Source: JAGXFP01 sp039714535
GTDB lineage: Bacteria > Desulfobacterota > Desulfobulbia > Desulfobulbales > JAGXFP01
Length of the DNA: 64,000 nucleotides
Direction of reading: 5' to 3'
Assembly: GCA_039714535.1 (NCBI GenBank)
Contig: JBDLJC010000001.1
Coordinates: 82,807-146,806 of the forward strand
How positions within the stretch are numbered: position 1 is the first letter of the stretch; each line of letters begins with the position of its first letter. The notes below the pieces were generated by a model that ran no database searches, was not told where the DNA came from, and saw nothing but the letters and a program-made list of their open reading frames with translations. Shown in pieces: positions 35,781-42,353 of this stretch. The position numbers and the translations under genes were made by a program.

Positions 35781-36988
35781 CAGATGATCTCCTTTATATT
35801 TCCTAAATCATTAATCTGGATAACAACACTTTTCACATCCACGTTGGGTATTGAAAGATAGGGTTTATCAAAATAGAATTGATAAACTTCTTTTGTCTTA
35901 GTGACATGGGTCAATGTATCAGTTATGTGAGTTTCTTTTGTTAATATTTTTGCTTTAATATTGTTACTGCTGTCTGCTTTTGTGGCAATTGATTTTGCTG
36001 AAAAGTCTGCCCCAGAAAAGGGGAAACCGTCTCTAAACTCAAAGCCTTCATCGTACAATTGTTTTTTCAATTCTAACAATCTACCGTCAGATATATTATT
36101 AAAATGAATATATGGACAATACGTTTGAGGTTCCCTCTTTTTTAGGTTTGAGTACCGTTTTGAAATTATAAATACTAAATCTTTTAATTCGCCGATGGCA
36201 TAGTTTGCTGGCAAGTCGATTAAAAAGAAACGCTCAAAAGGTCGCTTGTTAAGTCTTCTGAAATATCTGTCCTTTAACTCTTTATGGTATTTTGCTTTTC
36301 CTTTTAGTTCAAAAAACCATTTATTGAAAAGGACAGTTTTGCGATTAATTCTTTTTAAAAAATCCTGCTTTGAAATTTTTCTGTCGTTAATATTGTTTTC
36401 AATTGCAATTTTCCGTATTTCATTCAAAGCATTATTATAGAAATAGTATTCAGCATCAAAAAGATCGCAGGAAAATGTGCCTTTTAAAAGGCTTATGATA
36501 TCATCGAATTGTTCAAGATATTCTTTTGCATTAATATCGATTGATAATGTATCTAAAAAGTTCTGTAACTCTCTATCATTAAGTCCCAAATCCTCATGAT
36601 GTTTTTTTTGCGTCCCATCTACTTTGTAGCTTAAAAATTTATCTTTCAAGAAATTTACATCTATTGGCAAAGTAAGCTTGTTATGCCCGGACTTGTAATG
36701 CCCATATAGGTGATATTTAATTTGAGGTTTATGTTCTGATTTAGCTTTCCCAAAATGAGAAAGCATAAATCTGATTGGTTTAGAAATTACAGAGTGATTA
36801 TATTCCGTTTTTGAATAATACTTACACTGTATTGCGATTGTTTCCAAAGATGTTGCAATGTCAATATCTTCAACACCTTCAACTACAATCTCGTCTGTAT
36901 CATTAGAGAGACTCAATAATTGTAGGATTGAGTAATCGAACTGATAGAAATATCCTTTAATTGTGTCTGTTGCACTTCTATTGCTCAT
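35780..36988 (-). CDS. DUF4297/Cap4-like PD-(D/E)XK nuclease, HerA partner
   Basis: The N-terminal 80 residues of this 402-aa protein show GYFYQFDYSILQLL, then VEGVEDIDI (Glu37, Glu40, Asp41, Asp43) and AIQCKYY (Gln54, Lys56). This is the E-VED-QxK pattern of DUF4297/Cap4 endonucleases. The remainder is an unassigned helical and C-terminal domain that may recognise a trigger or bind the ATPase. The overlap with the HerA gene implies a two-gene operon. Assignment to DUF4297 is by motif, not by search. Confidence 0.75.
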   Translation of the reverse strand: MSNRSATDTIKGYFYQFDYSILQLLSLSNDTDEIVVEGVEDIDIATSLETIAIQCKYYSKTEYNHSVISKPIRFMLSHFGKAKSEHKPQIKYHLYGHYKSGHNKLTLPIDVNFLKDKFLSYKVDGTQKKHHEDLGLNDRELQNFLDTLSIDINAKEYLEQFDDIISLLKGTFSCDLFDAEYYFYNNALNEIRKIAIENNINDRKISKQDFLKRINRKTVLFNKWFFELKGKAKYHKELKDRYFRRLNKRPFERFFLIDLPANYAIGELKDLVFIISKRYSNLKKREPQTYCPYIHFNNISDGRLLELKKQLYDEGFEFRDGFPFSGADFSAKSIATKADSSNNIKAKILTKETHITDTLTHVTKTKEVYQFYFDKPYLSIPNVDVKSVVIQINDLGNIKEII

Positions 36989-37026
36989 GGAGTCATCTTT
37001 GATATTAGAAATTTAGTCTCTGCCAC

Positions 37027-37117
37027 ACATAACGCTATGCATCACCAGTGGCGCCCATTGACTTGCCGCGTCAGCGCCGCAGACGTTCCCGCCATCTGGT
37101 GAATGAAATTGTTAAAT
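37027..37117 (-). repeat. attC-like cassette recombination site
   Basis: ACATAAC (37027-37033) and GTTAAAT (37111-37117, a full GTTRRRY match) bound the site. CACCAGTGGCGC (37043-37054) pairs with GCCATCTGGTG (37091-37101) with one extrahelical base, as attC folds do. It ends 3 nt from the stop codon of the upstream gene. Confidence 0.75.
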
Positions 37118-37119
37118 GA

Positions 37120-38250
37120 TTATTTATCTTTTAGAACTTTTAAATCAGAAACAGCCTCGAGCAACCAAACAGAGCCTTTCCGCTCTAAAAAACCTTGAAC
37201 TTCCAACAACTCTCTAGATTTATGGGCCTCAATAGCCTGAAGATATTGACTTATCCCTAGCTCAATTCTCACATCGATATTTCCATATTCCTCATGATAG
37301 TGTTTAAGAATAATAGTTCTTTTGCCATCCTCACTTGTTGGATCATTGCTATGCAGGTTTACAACCTTTCCAATAATTAGTGTCTTTTCCGGCGATACTT
37401 CTTTCAGCTTTTCTGCTGCATATTTCAAATATGAAATTTCCTCATCACCAAACGTTTTTGATTTGAAATCTGACACATCTTCAGTTGGAGGTAAATTGGT
37501 GGCCCATTGAACAGACAATTCTACTGGTATTTCAAGAGCCTCTCCCATTTCAACGATGGCTTCACACATTCTTGAGTTGAACCCAGAACTAAAATTGGCG
37601 ACCAAAATTTCTGGGTCTTTCTTGGATACAGCTTCAGTTGTGTTCTTTATGCCTCGCACAATCCTCTCAATAACTTTCCTTTCAATAGGAGGCGAAAATA
37701 AGCCTTGTTGTTTGAATTCTTCAATTACTGGTGTTTCAATAGAGAAGCCAAAACTGCCCTGGAAGGTGTGGCCAAACCTTATTTTCTCGGCCATCTGATA
37801 GCCAACAGTCGAAGGGTAATTATGATGAGGTAGTGCATTCTTTTCAGAACATGCGCTATATACAAAAAGATTGCGAATACCGTTCACTTCTTTTTTGGCA
37901 AGTTCTAGAGGGATGCTAGACAGGGACTTGTCGTTAGGTGAGATCTTTATAAAAAAATTATCCCTATTAAAACATTTCAAAAGACCAGCTAATATTGACG
38001 GTTCTATTTCGTAAAGATTAGATATTAATAAAAAAACGTCGTACATTCTTTTGTCAAAATCTTCAAAGTTGTCAGAGCGTGGAAGAAACAATTCAAGAGG
38101 AACACCCGCATCATTTTTAGGACCGTGAAAAACTGATAATTTCCTATTCCGATGAACTATTTCTTTCCAATCTTTTGATTTTAAAAATGACTTTAAATCA
38201 AACAGTGAAATTCCTCTGATAAGCTCAAAAGGGGATTTTATTTCTGTCAT
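37120..38250 (-). CDS. Partner of DUF4365-type nuclease, unknown family
   Basis: I do not recognise this 376-aa soluble protein. Its ATG overlaps the stop of the DUF4365-type gene (ATGA), so the two are translationally coupled. Noticeable segments are SPFELIRGISLFDLKSFLKS, FVYSACSEKNALPHHNYPS, VELSVQWATNLPPTEDVSDF and a C-terminal LEVQGFLERKGSVWLLEAVSDL. It has no signal peptide, membrane helix or P-loop. Its context between attC-like sites beside the HerA pair suggests a defence component. Confidence 0.7.
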   Translation of the reverse strand: MTEIKSPFELIRGISLFDLKSFLKSKDWKEIVHRNRKLSVFHGPKNDAGVPLELFLPRSDNFEDFDKRMYDVFLLISNLYEIEPSILAGLLKCFNRDNFFIKISPNDKSLSSIPLELAKKEVNGIRNLFVYSACSEKNALPHHNYPSTVGYQMAEKIRFGHTFQGSFGFSIETPVIEEFKQQGLFSPPIERKVIERIVRGIKNTTEAVSKKDPEILVANFSSGFNSRMCEAIVEMGEALEIPVELSVQWATNLPPTEDVSDFKSKTFGDEEISYLKYAAEKLKEVSPEKTLIIGKVVNLHSNDPTSEDGKRTIILKHYHEEYGNIDVRIELGISQYLQAIEAHKSRELLEVQGFLERKGSVWLLEAVSDLKVLKDK

Positions 38251-38759
38251 GACAAATCCCCACTGCTAACTTTTGTGATTAAATTCTTTATTGTGCTTGG
38301 CGTTAGAAGTTGTTCCCGAGGTATTTTGACCCTGACAGTAGATGTATTTTTTGTGGGTTCGCCACTTACTGAGAAATAATAGCAACATTTTTTTATCGTC
38401 AACGATTCTTCAGATACACAAATCCATTCTTTAATATCTTTTGGAAGGCACATAACCACAAGAAAGCAGGGAATAGTAGAATTGTTTCTACGATACAAAA
38501 GCTTGTTGTATACGTCTGCATCTAGGTCATAAATTACATGGTTTTCATCCACACCCAAATTTATTGTCGCTTTAAGTTGGCAGTCAAATATGCCACCCAT
38601 ATCCATTCGTTTTCCATCAATGGAATCGACTCGCCGAACTGTAAGGTCAACACCATAGTCATGATTGACTATGTCATATGTTGCCCCAGCTCTCGAGACA
38701 ATGGCGCTAACCAAAGACACGCTCATGGATTCTTCGATAGATTGGATGGGAGTGGTCAT
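38247..38759 (-). CDS. DUF4365-type PD-(D/E)XK nuclease-like protein
   Basis: The 170-aa protein begins SIEESMSVSLVSAIVSRAGA, then HDYGVDLTVRRV (Asp38) and IFDCQLKAT (Gln61, Lys63). This is the E...D...QxK pattern of the DUF4365 branch of restriction-endonuclease folds. It may cut nucleic acid when triggered. It lies upstream of, and overlaps, the unknown 376-aa gene. The ribosome site is poor, which is common at cassette starts. Confidence 0.75.
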   Translation of the reverse strand: MTTPIQSIEESMSVSLVSAIVSRAGATYDIVNHDYGVDLTVRRVDSIDGKRMDMGGIFDCQLKATINLGVDENHVIYDLDADVYNKLLYRRNNSTIPCFLVVMCLPKDIKEWICVSEESLTIKKCCYYFSVSGEPTKNTSTVRVKIPREQLLTPSTIKNLITKVSSGDLS

Positions 38760-38863
38760 TATTAGTATTTATTTGTTGTTGGTTATATTTTGCATTTCAC
38801 CATCGATTGGCAGGCACCTTTGCCTTGCTATCTAAATGTTGAAGCAGTTTTCAGGCATTTTCA

Positions 38864-38892
38864 CCCCTCAAGGGGGTACTGAAAAGAGTGCC
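38864..38892. repeat. 29-bp repeat, right copy of an inverted pair
   Basis: The exact reverse complement of 30097-30125. It has a small internal CCCCT/AGGGG hairpin. The surrounding gap 38760-39066 contains no gene I can support. Confidence 0.9.
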
Positions 38893-39066
38893 TTGTTTGT
38901 AATATCTCGATATTTTATCGACGACCTTAATAGCCGGTAGCCAATATGATATACCTATCATTTTATTTCGGTTGATACCAGAAAAAAGGGGACGGGCTTT
39001 AAGATCTCAAACCGAGAAGGATTTTTGTGTTGGCATCTGAGATAAGAAAGGAAGGTTGGGAGAAAT

Positions 39067-39098
39067 AAAAAAGGTTTTCGCTTGATAAACGGAAAACC
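39067..39098 (-). terminator. Terminator after small zinc-ribbon gene
   Basis: GGTTTTC (39073-39079) pairs with GAAAACC (39092-39098), and on the minus strand the stem runs into six Ts (39067-39072). It resembles the tRNA terminator at 39343-39377 in sequence. Confidence 0.65.
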
Positions 39099-39121
39099 CC
39101 TGAAGCATGGTCGGCGGCTCC

Positions 39122-39316
39122 TCAAAACCAGCCGCTTTGCCGGCACCACTCTTCCTTGATCTCCTCAATCTGGTTCCGGTAGGGTTCCACCGGACTTTCC
39201 TGGCCGCATCCCGTGCAGACTACTGTGGCATTGTGTCAGCGGCCCCGGAGGAAGGCGGTCCCGCCGCAGAACAGGCAGGTGAGTTGCAGGTCGTTATCGG
39301 GCTCTGTTGTATTCAA
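39122..39316 (-). CDS. Small zinc-ribbon protein interrupted by an in-frame UGA
   Basis: Reading from a possible TTG start, 64 codons contain LTCLFCGGTAFLRGR, a TGA at 39236-39238, then HNATVVCTGCGQESPVEP and EEIKEEWCRQSGWF to a TGA stop. The two CXXC pairs that make one zinc ribbon lie on either side of the first TGA, so the frame was or is read through. Selenocysteine insertion, a nonsense mutation (pseudogene) or a sequencing error are all possible. It sits between two terminator hairpins downstream of tRNA-His. Confidence 0.5.
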
Positions 39317-39342
39317 CTTGGCTTGCCTGTTTTTTAATAAAA

Positions 39343-39377
39343 AAAAGGGTTTCCGATTAATAACCGGAAACCCTTTT
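39343..39377 (-). terminator. Terminator downstream of tRNA-His
   Basis: A 13-bp stem (39343-39355 with 39365-39377) with a 9-nt loop is followed on the minus strand by a T-rich run. It starts nine bases from the tRNA 3' end. Confidence 0.85.
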
Positions 39378-39385
39378 GAATTTCG

Positions 39386-39462
39386 TGGGGTGAGTGATGG
39401 GATTTGAACCCACGGCCTCCTGGGCCACAACCAGGTGCTCTAACCAACTGAGCTACACCCAC
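39386..39462 (-). tRNA. tRNA-His (anticodon GTG)
   Basis: The minus strand folds as a complete cloverleaf. The acceptor GTGGGTG pairs with CACTCAC (one G-U). The D-arm has GCTC/GAGC. The anticodon stem is CCTGG/CCAGG with loop TTGTGGC giving GTG. The T-arm is GTGGG-TTCAAAT-CCCAT, with a C discriminator and genome-encoded CCA. The cassette-like region lies on its 3' side. Confidence 0.96.
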
Positions 39463-39543
39463 CATGCATATCTGAACAGCAAGCAACTATTTACTAGAAA
39501 GATTTTCTTTTAGCAAGGTCAAATTGGCCAGAGACCACTTCTA

Positions 39544-40209
39544 TTATTTATTAGCGGTTTCCTTGCCGCAATGCTTGCAGATCTTGGCCTGGGCCTTGAT
39601 GATTTCGGCGCAGTAGGGGCATTCCATCCGGTTATGATGTTTAAGGATTTTGACGATGGCCAGGTTGGCAAGCTGCTCGATTGCGGTATGGCGGAATTTA
39701 TGGGCCCGGATCGGGTCGATGCATGCCAGGTCATTAAGTTCGGTAAGCAGTTCACAGGCCCGGTGGCGGCTGTCCAGGTGGGCCTCTTCATCGGTTACCA
39801 GGAAGATGACCGGCTCCAGGTTTTTCTCCGCTACACAGGTATCGAGTTGGGCGCGGGCCTTTTTCTCATCCTCATAGCGAACGTTGCCGGCGCCAATCTT
39901 ATCCGGATCGACAATGCTGCCGGTAAAGGCCTCTTTGCTGCCGACCATCATCGTCCCGCCTTTCTCTTCGTTGGGGAGCAGCATGTAACGGCAGGAAGCG
40001 GCATGGCCGTATTGTTCCTCAAAATGTTCCCAGCTTTTCTTGAAAACAGGACAATCGTCATTAAGGCAGATGAAAATCAGTTCGGTACCCCAGCCCAGTC
40101 CGTCACCAACGTGATATGGCGGGGTGTGACAGCAGGAGAGCTGTTCGTTGCAGTGCGGGCAATCATGTTTCTGCCTGGCTATTTCATAGCAGCGCTCATC
40201 CACAAACAT
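39544..40209 (-). CDS. Zinc-ribbon protein, unknown function
   Basis: The 221-aa protein has an N-terminal CPHCNEQLSCCH with a downstream FICLNDDCPVF that can form one zinc site. A helical middle contains EEAHLDSRHRACELLTELND. A C-terminal zinc ribbon CPYCAEIIKAQAKICKHCG follows. It has no signal peptide or membrane segment. ATG 40209 is preceded by GGAGG. The middle region is predicted helical, and no family is recognised beyond the ribbons. The tRNA gene lies 80 nt away on the same strand. Confidence 0.75.
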   Translation of the reverse strand: MFVDERCYEIARQKHDCPHCNEQLSCCHTPPYHVGDGLGWGTELIFICLNDDCPVFKKSWEHFEEQYGHAASCRYMLLPNEEKGGTMMVGSKEAFTGSIVDPDKIGAGNVRYEDEKKARAQLDTCVAEKNLEPVIFLVTDEEAHLDSRHRACELLTELNDLACIDPIRAHKFRHTAIEQLANLAIVKILKHHNRMECPYCAEIIKAQAKICKHCGKETANK

Positions 40210-40660
40210 TTTGAATCTACCTCCGGTAATGCGTTGAGAATCTCGTAACGGATCGGTGGTTATAACCACCTTGAACCGGCAACAGGCCAACAACGATCGT
40301 TTGGATTTTAGTCGAGATCATTTTATATGCTTAAGAGGCTGAGAAAATAATGCATAATGTTATTGTGGTCAATGGGAGTTGAGAATTAATCGTAAATATA
40401 AGAAAACGGTTTTTCAGTTGATTGGTTTTGCGCCAACCTCGGCCCGACTCAAACCTGAAAACAAGTTTGAAACAATTTTAGCTGTTTTTTTTGCCATTAT
40501 GATATACCTTTACCTCCTTTGTGGACTCGATTCCATAAAAGTGGCAACGGGTTGGTTCTCTTTTTGTTGCCGGTAATGATTGTCGTCAAGAATTTATGCA
40601 CGGGCCCCTATAAATCTTACAGGCCTGTTGTCTGTTAACTAACCAATACTATTGAAGATT
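40210..40660. other. Intergenic stretch with no supported gene
   Basis: These 451 bases hold one weak plus-strand frame (40379-40576, one hydrophobic segment, TTG start) with no family resemblance. No RNA or repeat is recognised. Confidence 0.4.
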
Positions 40661-41725
40661 ATGGAAGAGATAAAGAAGTCCAGATACGCAGAAGCCGGTG
40701 TTGATATCGACAAGGGCAATGATTTTATCGATAATATTAAGCCCCTGGTCTCCGCTACCTTTAATCGCGGCGTCCTTACCGATATCGGTGGTTTTGGCGG
40801 CCTGTTCGCCCTGGGCAGTGATCGCTATGAAGATCCGGTGCTGGTCTCTTCCACCGATGGGGTGGGGACCAAGCTGACCGTGGCCCAGCTTTGCGGTAAA
40901 CACGATACAATCGGGATCGATCTGGTGGCCATGTGTGTTAATGATGTGGTTGTCTCCGGGGCCAAGCCGTTGTTTTTTCTGGATTATTTTTCCATTGGCA
41001 AATTGGATAACGAACTGGCTGTCGATGTTGTCAAGGGAATCGCTGAAGGCTGTAAGATCTCCAACTGTTCTTTGATTGGCGGTGAGACCGCCGAGATGCC
41101 GGGGATTTATAAAGAAGGTGATTACGATCTGGCCGGTTTTGTCGTAGGAATCGCCGAGAGGGACGATATTATTGATGGCACCGATATCCGGGTTGGCAAC
41201 AAGATCATTGGTTTGGCCTCCAGCGGGGTGCATAGCAATGGTTACTCCCTGGCCCGCAAGATCTTCTTTGAGGAGCACGGCTTCGGGGTTGATACCCATC
41301 TGGATGAATTAGGCTGCACGGTTGGCGAAGAGTTGCTCAAACCCACTCGTATCTACGTTGAGCCGCTGTTGAACATCATCAAAAATTTCAAAGTTCATGG
41401 TTTGGTTCATGTTACCGGTGGCGGTTTCTTCGATAATATCCCCCGGGTATTGCCCCAGGGGTGCAAGGTCAAGATTGAAGACGGCAGTTGGGCGGTTCCG
41501 CCGGTTTTCAGTTATATGTGTAAGCAGGGCAATGTTTCACCGGAAGAGATGTTCCGGACCTTCAACTGCGGGATTGGCATGGTTGCCTTTGTTGATGGTG
41601 ATCAGGCCGATGATATCTGTTTTCAGTTGGCGGCCATGGGTGAGACCTCTTTCGTGATTGGTGAGGTTGTGGCCAAGGGCGATGATGAGCCGGTGATCGA
41701 GATTGACTGCGAGGCAAACTTCTAA
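40661..41725 (+). CDS. purM: Phosphoribosylformylglycinamidine cyclo-ligase (AIR synthetase)
   Basis: PurM closes the imidazole ring in purine synthesis (FGAM + ATP to AIR). The 354-aa product shows SRYAEAGVDIDKGN, the ATP/substrate segments LVSSTDGVGTKL and NDVVVSGAKPLFFLDYF, GGETAEMPG, and VHVTGGGFFDNIPRVLP. ATG 40661 is chosen, although a TTG nine bases upstream is in frame. A strong terminator follows. Confidence 0.96.
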   Translation: MEEIKKSRYAEAGVDIDKGNDFIDNIKPLVSATFNRGVLTDIGGFGGLFALGSDRYEDPVLVSSTDGVGTKLTVAQLCGKHDTIGIDLVAMCVNDVVVSGAKPLFFLDYFSIGKLDNELAVDVVKGIAEGCKISNCSLIGGETAEMPGIYKEGDYDLAGFVVGIAERDDIIDGTDIRVGNKIIGLASSGVHSNGYSLARKIFFEEHGFGVDTHLDELGCTVGEELLKPTRIYVEPLLNIIKNFKVHGLVHVTGGGFFDNIPRVLPQGCKVKIEDGSWAVPPVFSYMCKQGNVSPEEMFRTFNCGIGMVAFVDGDQADDICFQLAAMGETSFVIGEVVAKGDDEPVIEIDCEANF

Positions 41726-41786
41726 GCAGTTCAAGACAAACAATGCGGCTATAGTGTGGCCGCAGATGGAGAGTTAGAGGGTATAA

Positions 41787-41822
41787 AAAAAGGGGCGGTC
41801 GCTGATGCGGCTGCCCCTTTTT
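41787..41822 (+). terminator. Bidirectional terminator between purM and mog
   Basis: AAAAAGGGGC (41787-41796) pairs with GCCCCTTTTT (41813-41822), with a further inner stem. The A and T runs serve both convergent genes. Confidence 0.88.
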
Positions 41823-41841
41823 ACATTGATTCTCGGGCAAT

Positions 41842-42351
41842 TCAACTTCTGCCGCAGTCCTTCTGGCCACCCTTTAACTTATATAAGGCGTGGGGCAGGG
41901 CGTTAATAACCACCAGCAGATTTTCGGTGGCGGCTTTTTCACTGCCCGGCAGGTTGATGATTATGCTTTTCTTCCTGGCGCCGGCCAAACCACGGGAAAG
42001 AATGGCCTTAATGGTTTTGCTGATATTCTCCATCCGCATCGCCTCACTAATTCCCGGGATCTCATAGTCGAGGATGGGGCGGGTTGCTTCCGGGGTAATA
42101 TCTCTGGGGCTTAAGCCGGTGCCGCCGGTAGTTATAACCAGATCGATTCCCTCTTGATCGACCCAGTCGATTATAACCCGTTGGATTTCAGCAATCTCGT
42201 CCGGCACCATTGAGGTGGCGCTTAACGAAAAGCCATGCCGGCCAAGAATCTTGCCGAGGGCCGGGCCGCTGGTGTCTGCCCTTTCCTGACGGGAGCCCCG
42301 GTCACTGATGGTAAGAACACCGCAGTTGTAAGAATGATTAATCTCAGGCAC
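41842..42351 (-). CDS. mog: Molybdopterin adenylyltransferase (MogA/MoaB family)
   Basis: The enzyme adenylylates molybdopterin before molybdate insertion. The 169-aa protein has GVLTISDRGSRQERADTSGP, then VITTGGTGLSPRDITPEAT and the late INLPGSEKAATENL. These are the substrate-binding loops of the MogA/MoaB/CinA fold. The GTG start has AAAGGA upstream and lies 2 nt from the EF-G-like stop, so both are probably cotranscribed. Confidence 0.93.
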   Translation of the reverse strand: MPEINHSYNCGVLTISDRGSRQERADTSGPALGKILGRHGFSLSATSMVPDEIAEIQRVIIDWVDQEGIDLVITTGGTGLSPRDITPEATRPILDYEIPGISEAMRMENISKTIKAILSRGLAGARKKSIIINLPGSEKAATENLLVVINALPHALYKLKGGQKDCGRS

Positions 42352-42353
42352 GG

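Noticed and set aside
31300..38900. Prophage or conjugative island
   Set aside because: No integrase, recombinase, capsid, tail, relaxase or plasmid genes are visible; only cassette-like genes and attC-like sites.
38990..39000. GGGGACGGG motif as part of a REP/Y1 transposase element
   Set aside because: Only a single short match; no palindromic REP unit or transposase nearby.
39386..39462. tRNA-His as an integration target with a duplicated 3' end
   Set aside because: I could not find a second copy of the tRNA 3' segment on the far side of the cassette region.
40379..40576. Possible small membrane protein on the plus strand before purM
   Set aside because: TTG start, no convincing ribosome site, no family features; left as unassigned intergenic sequence.
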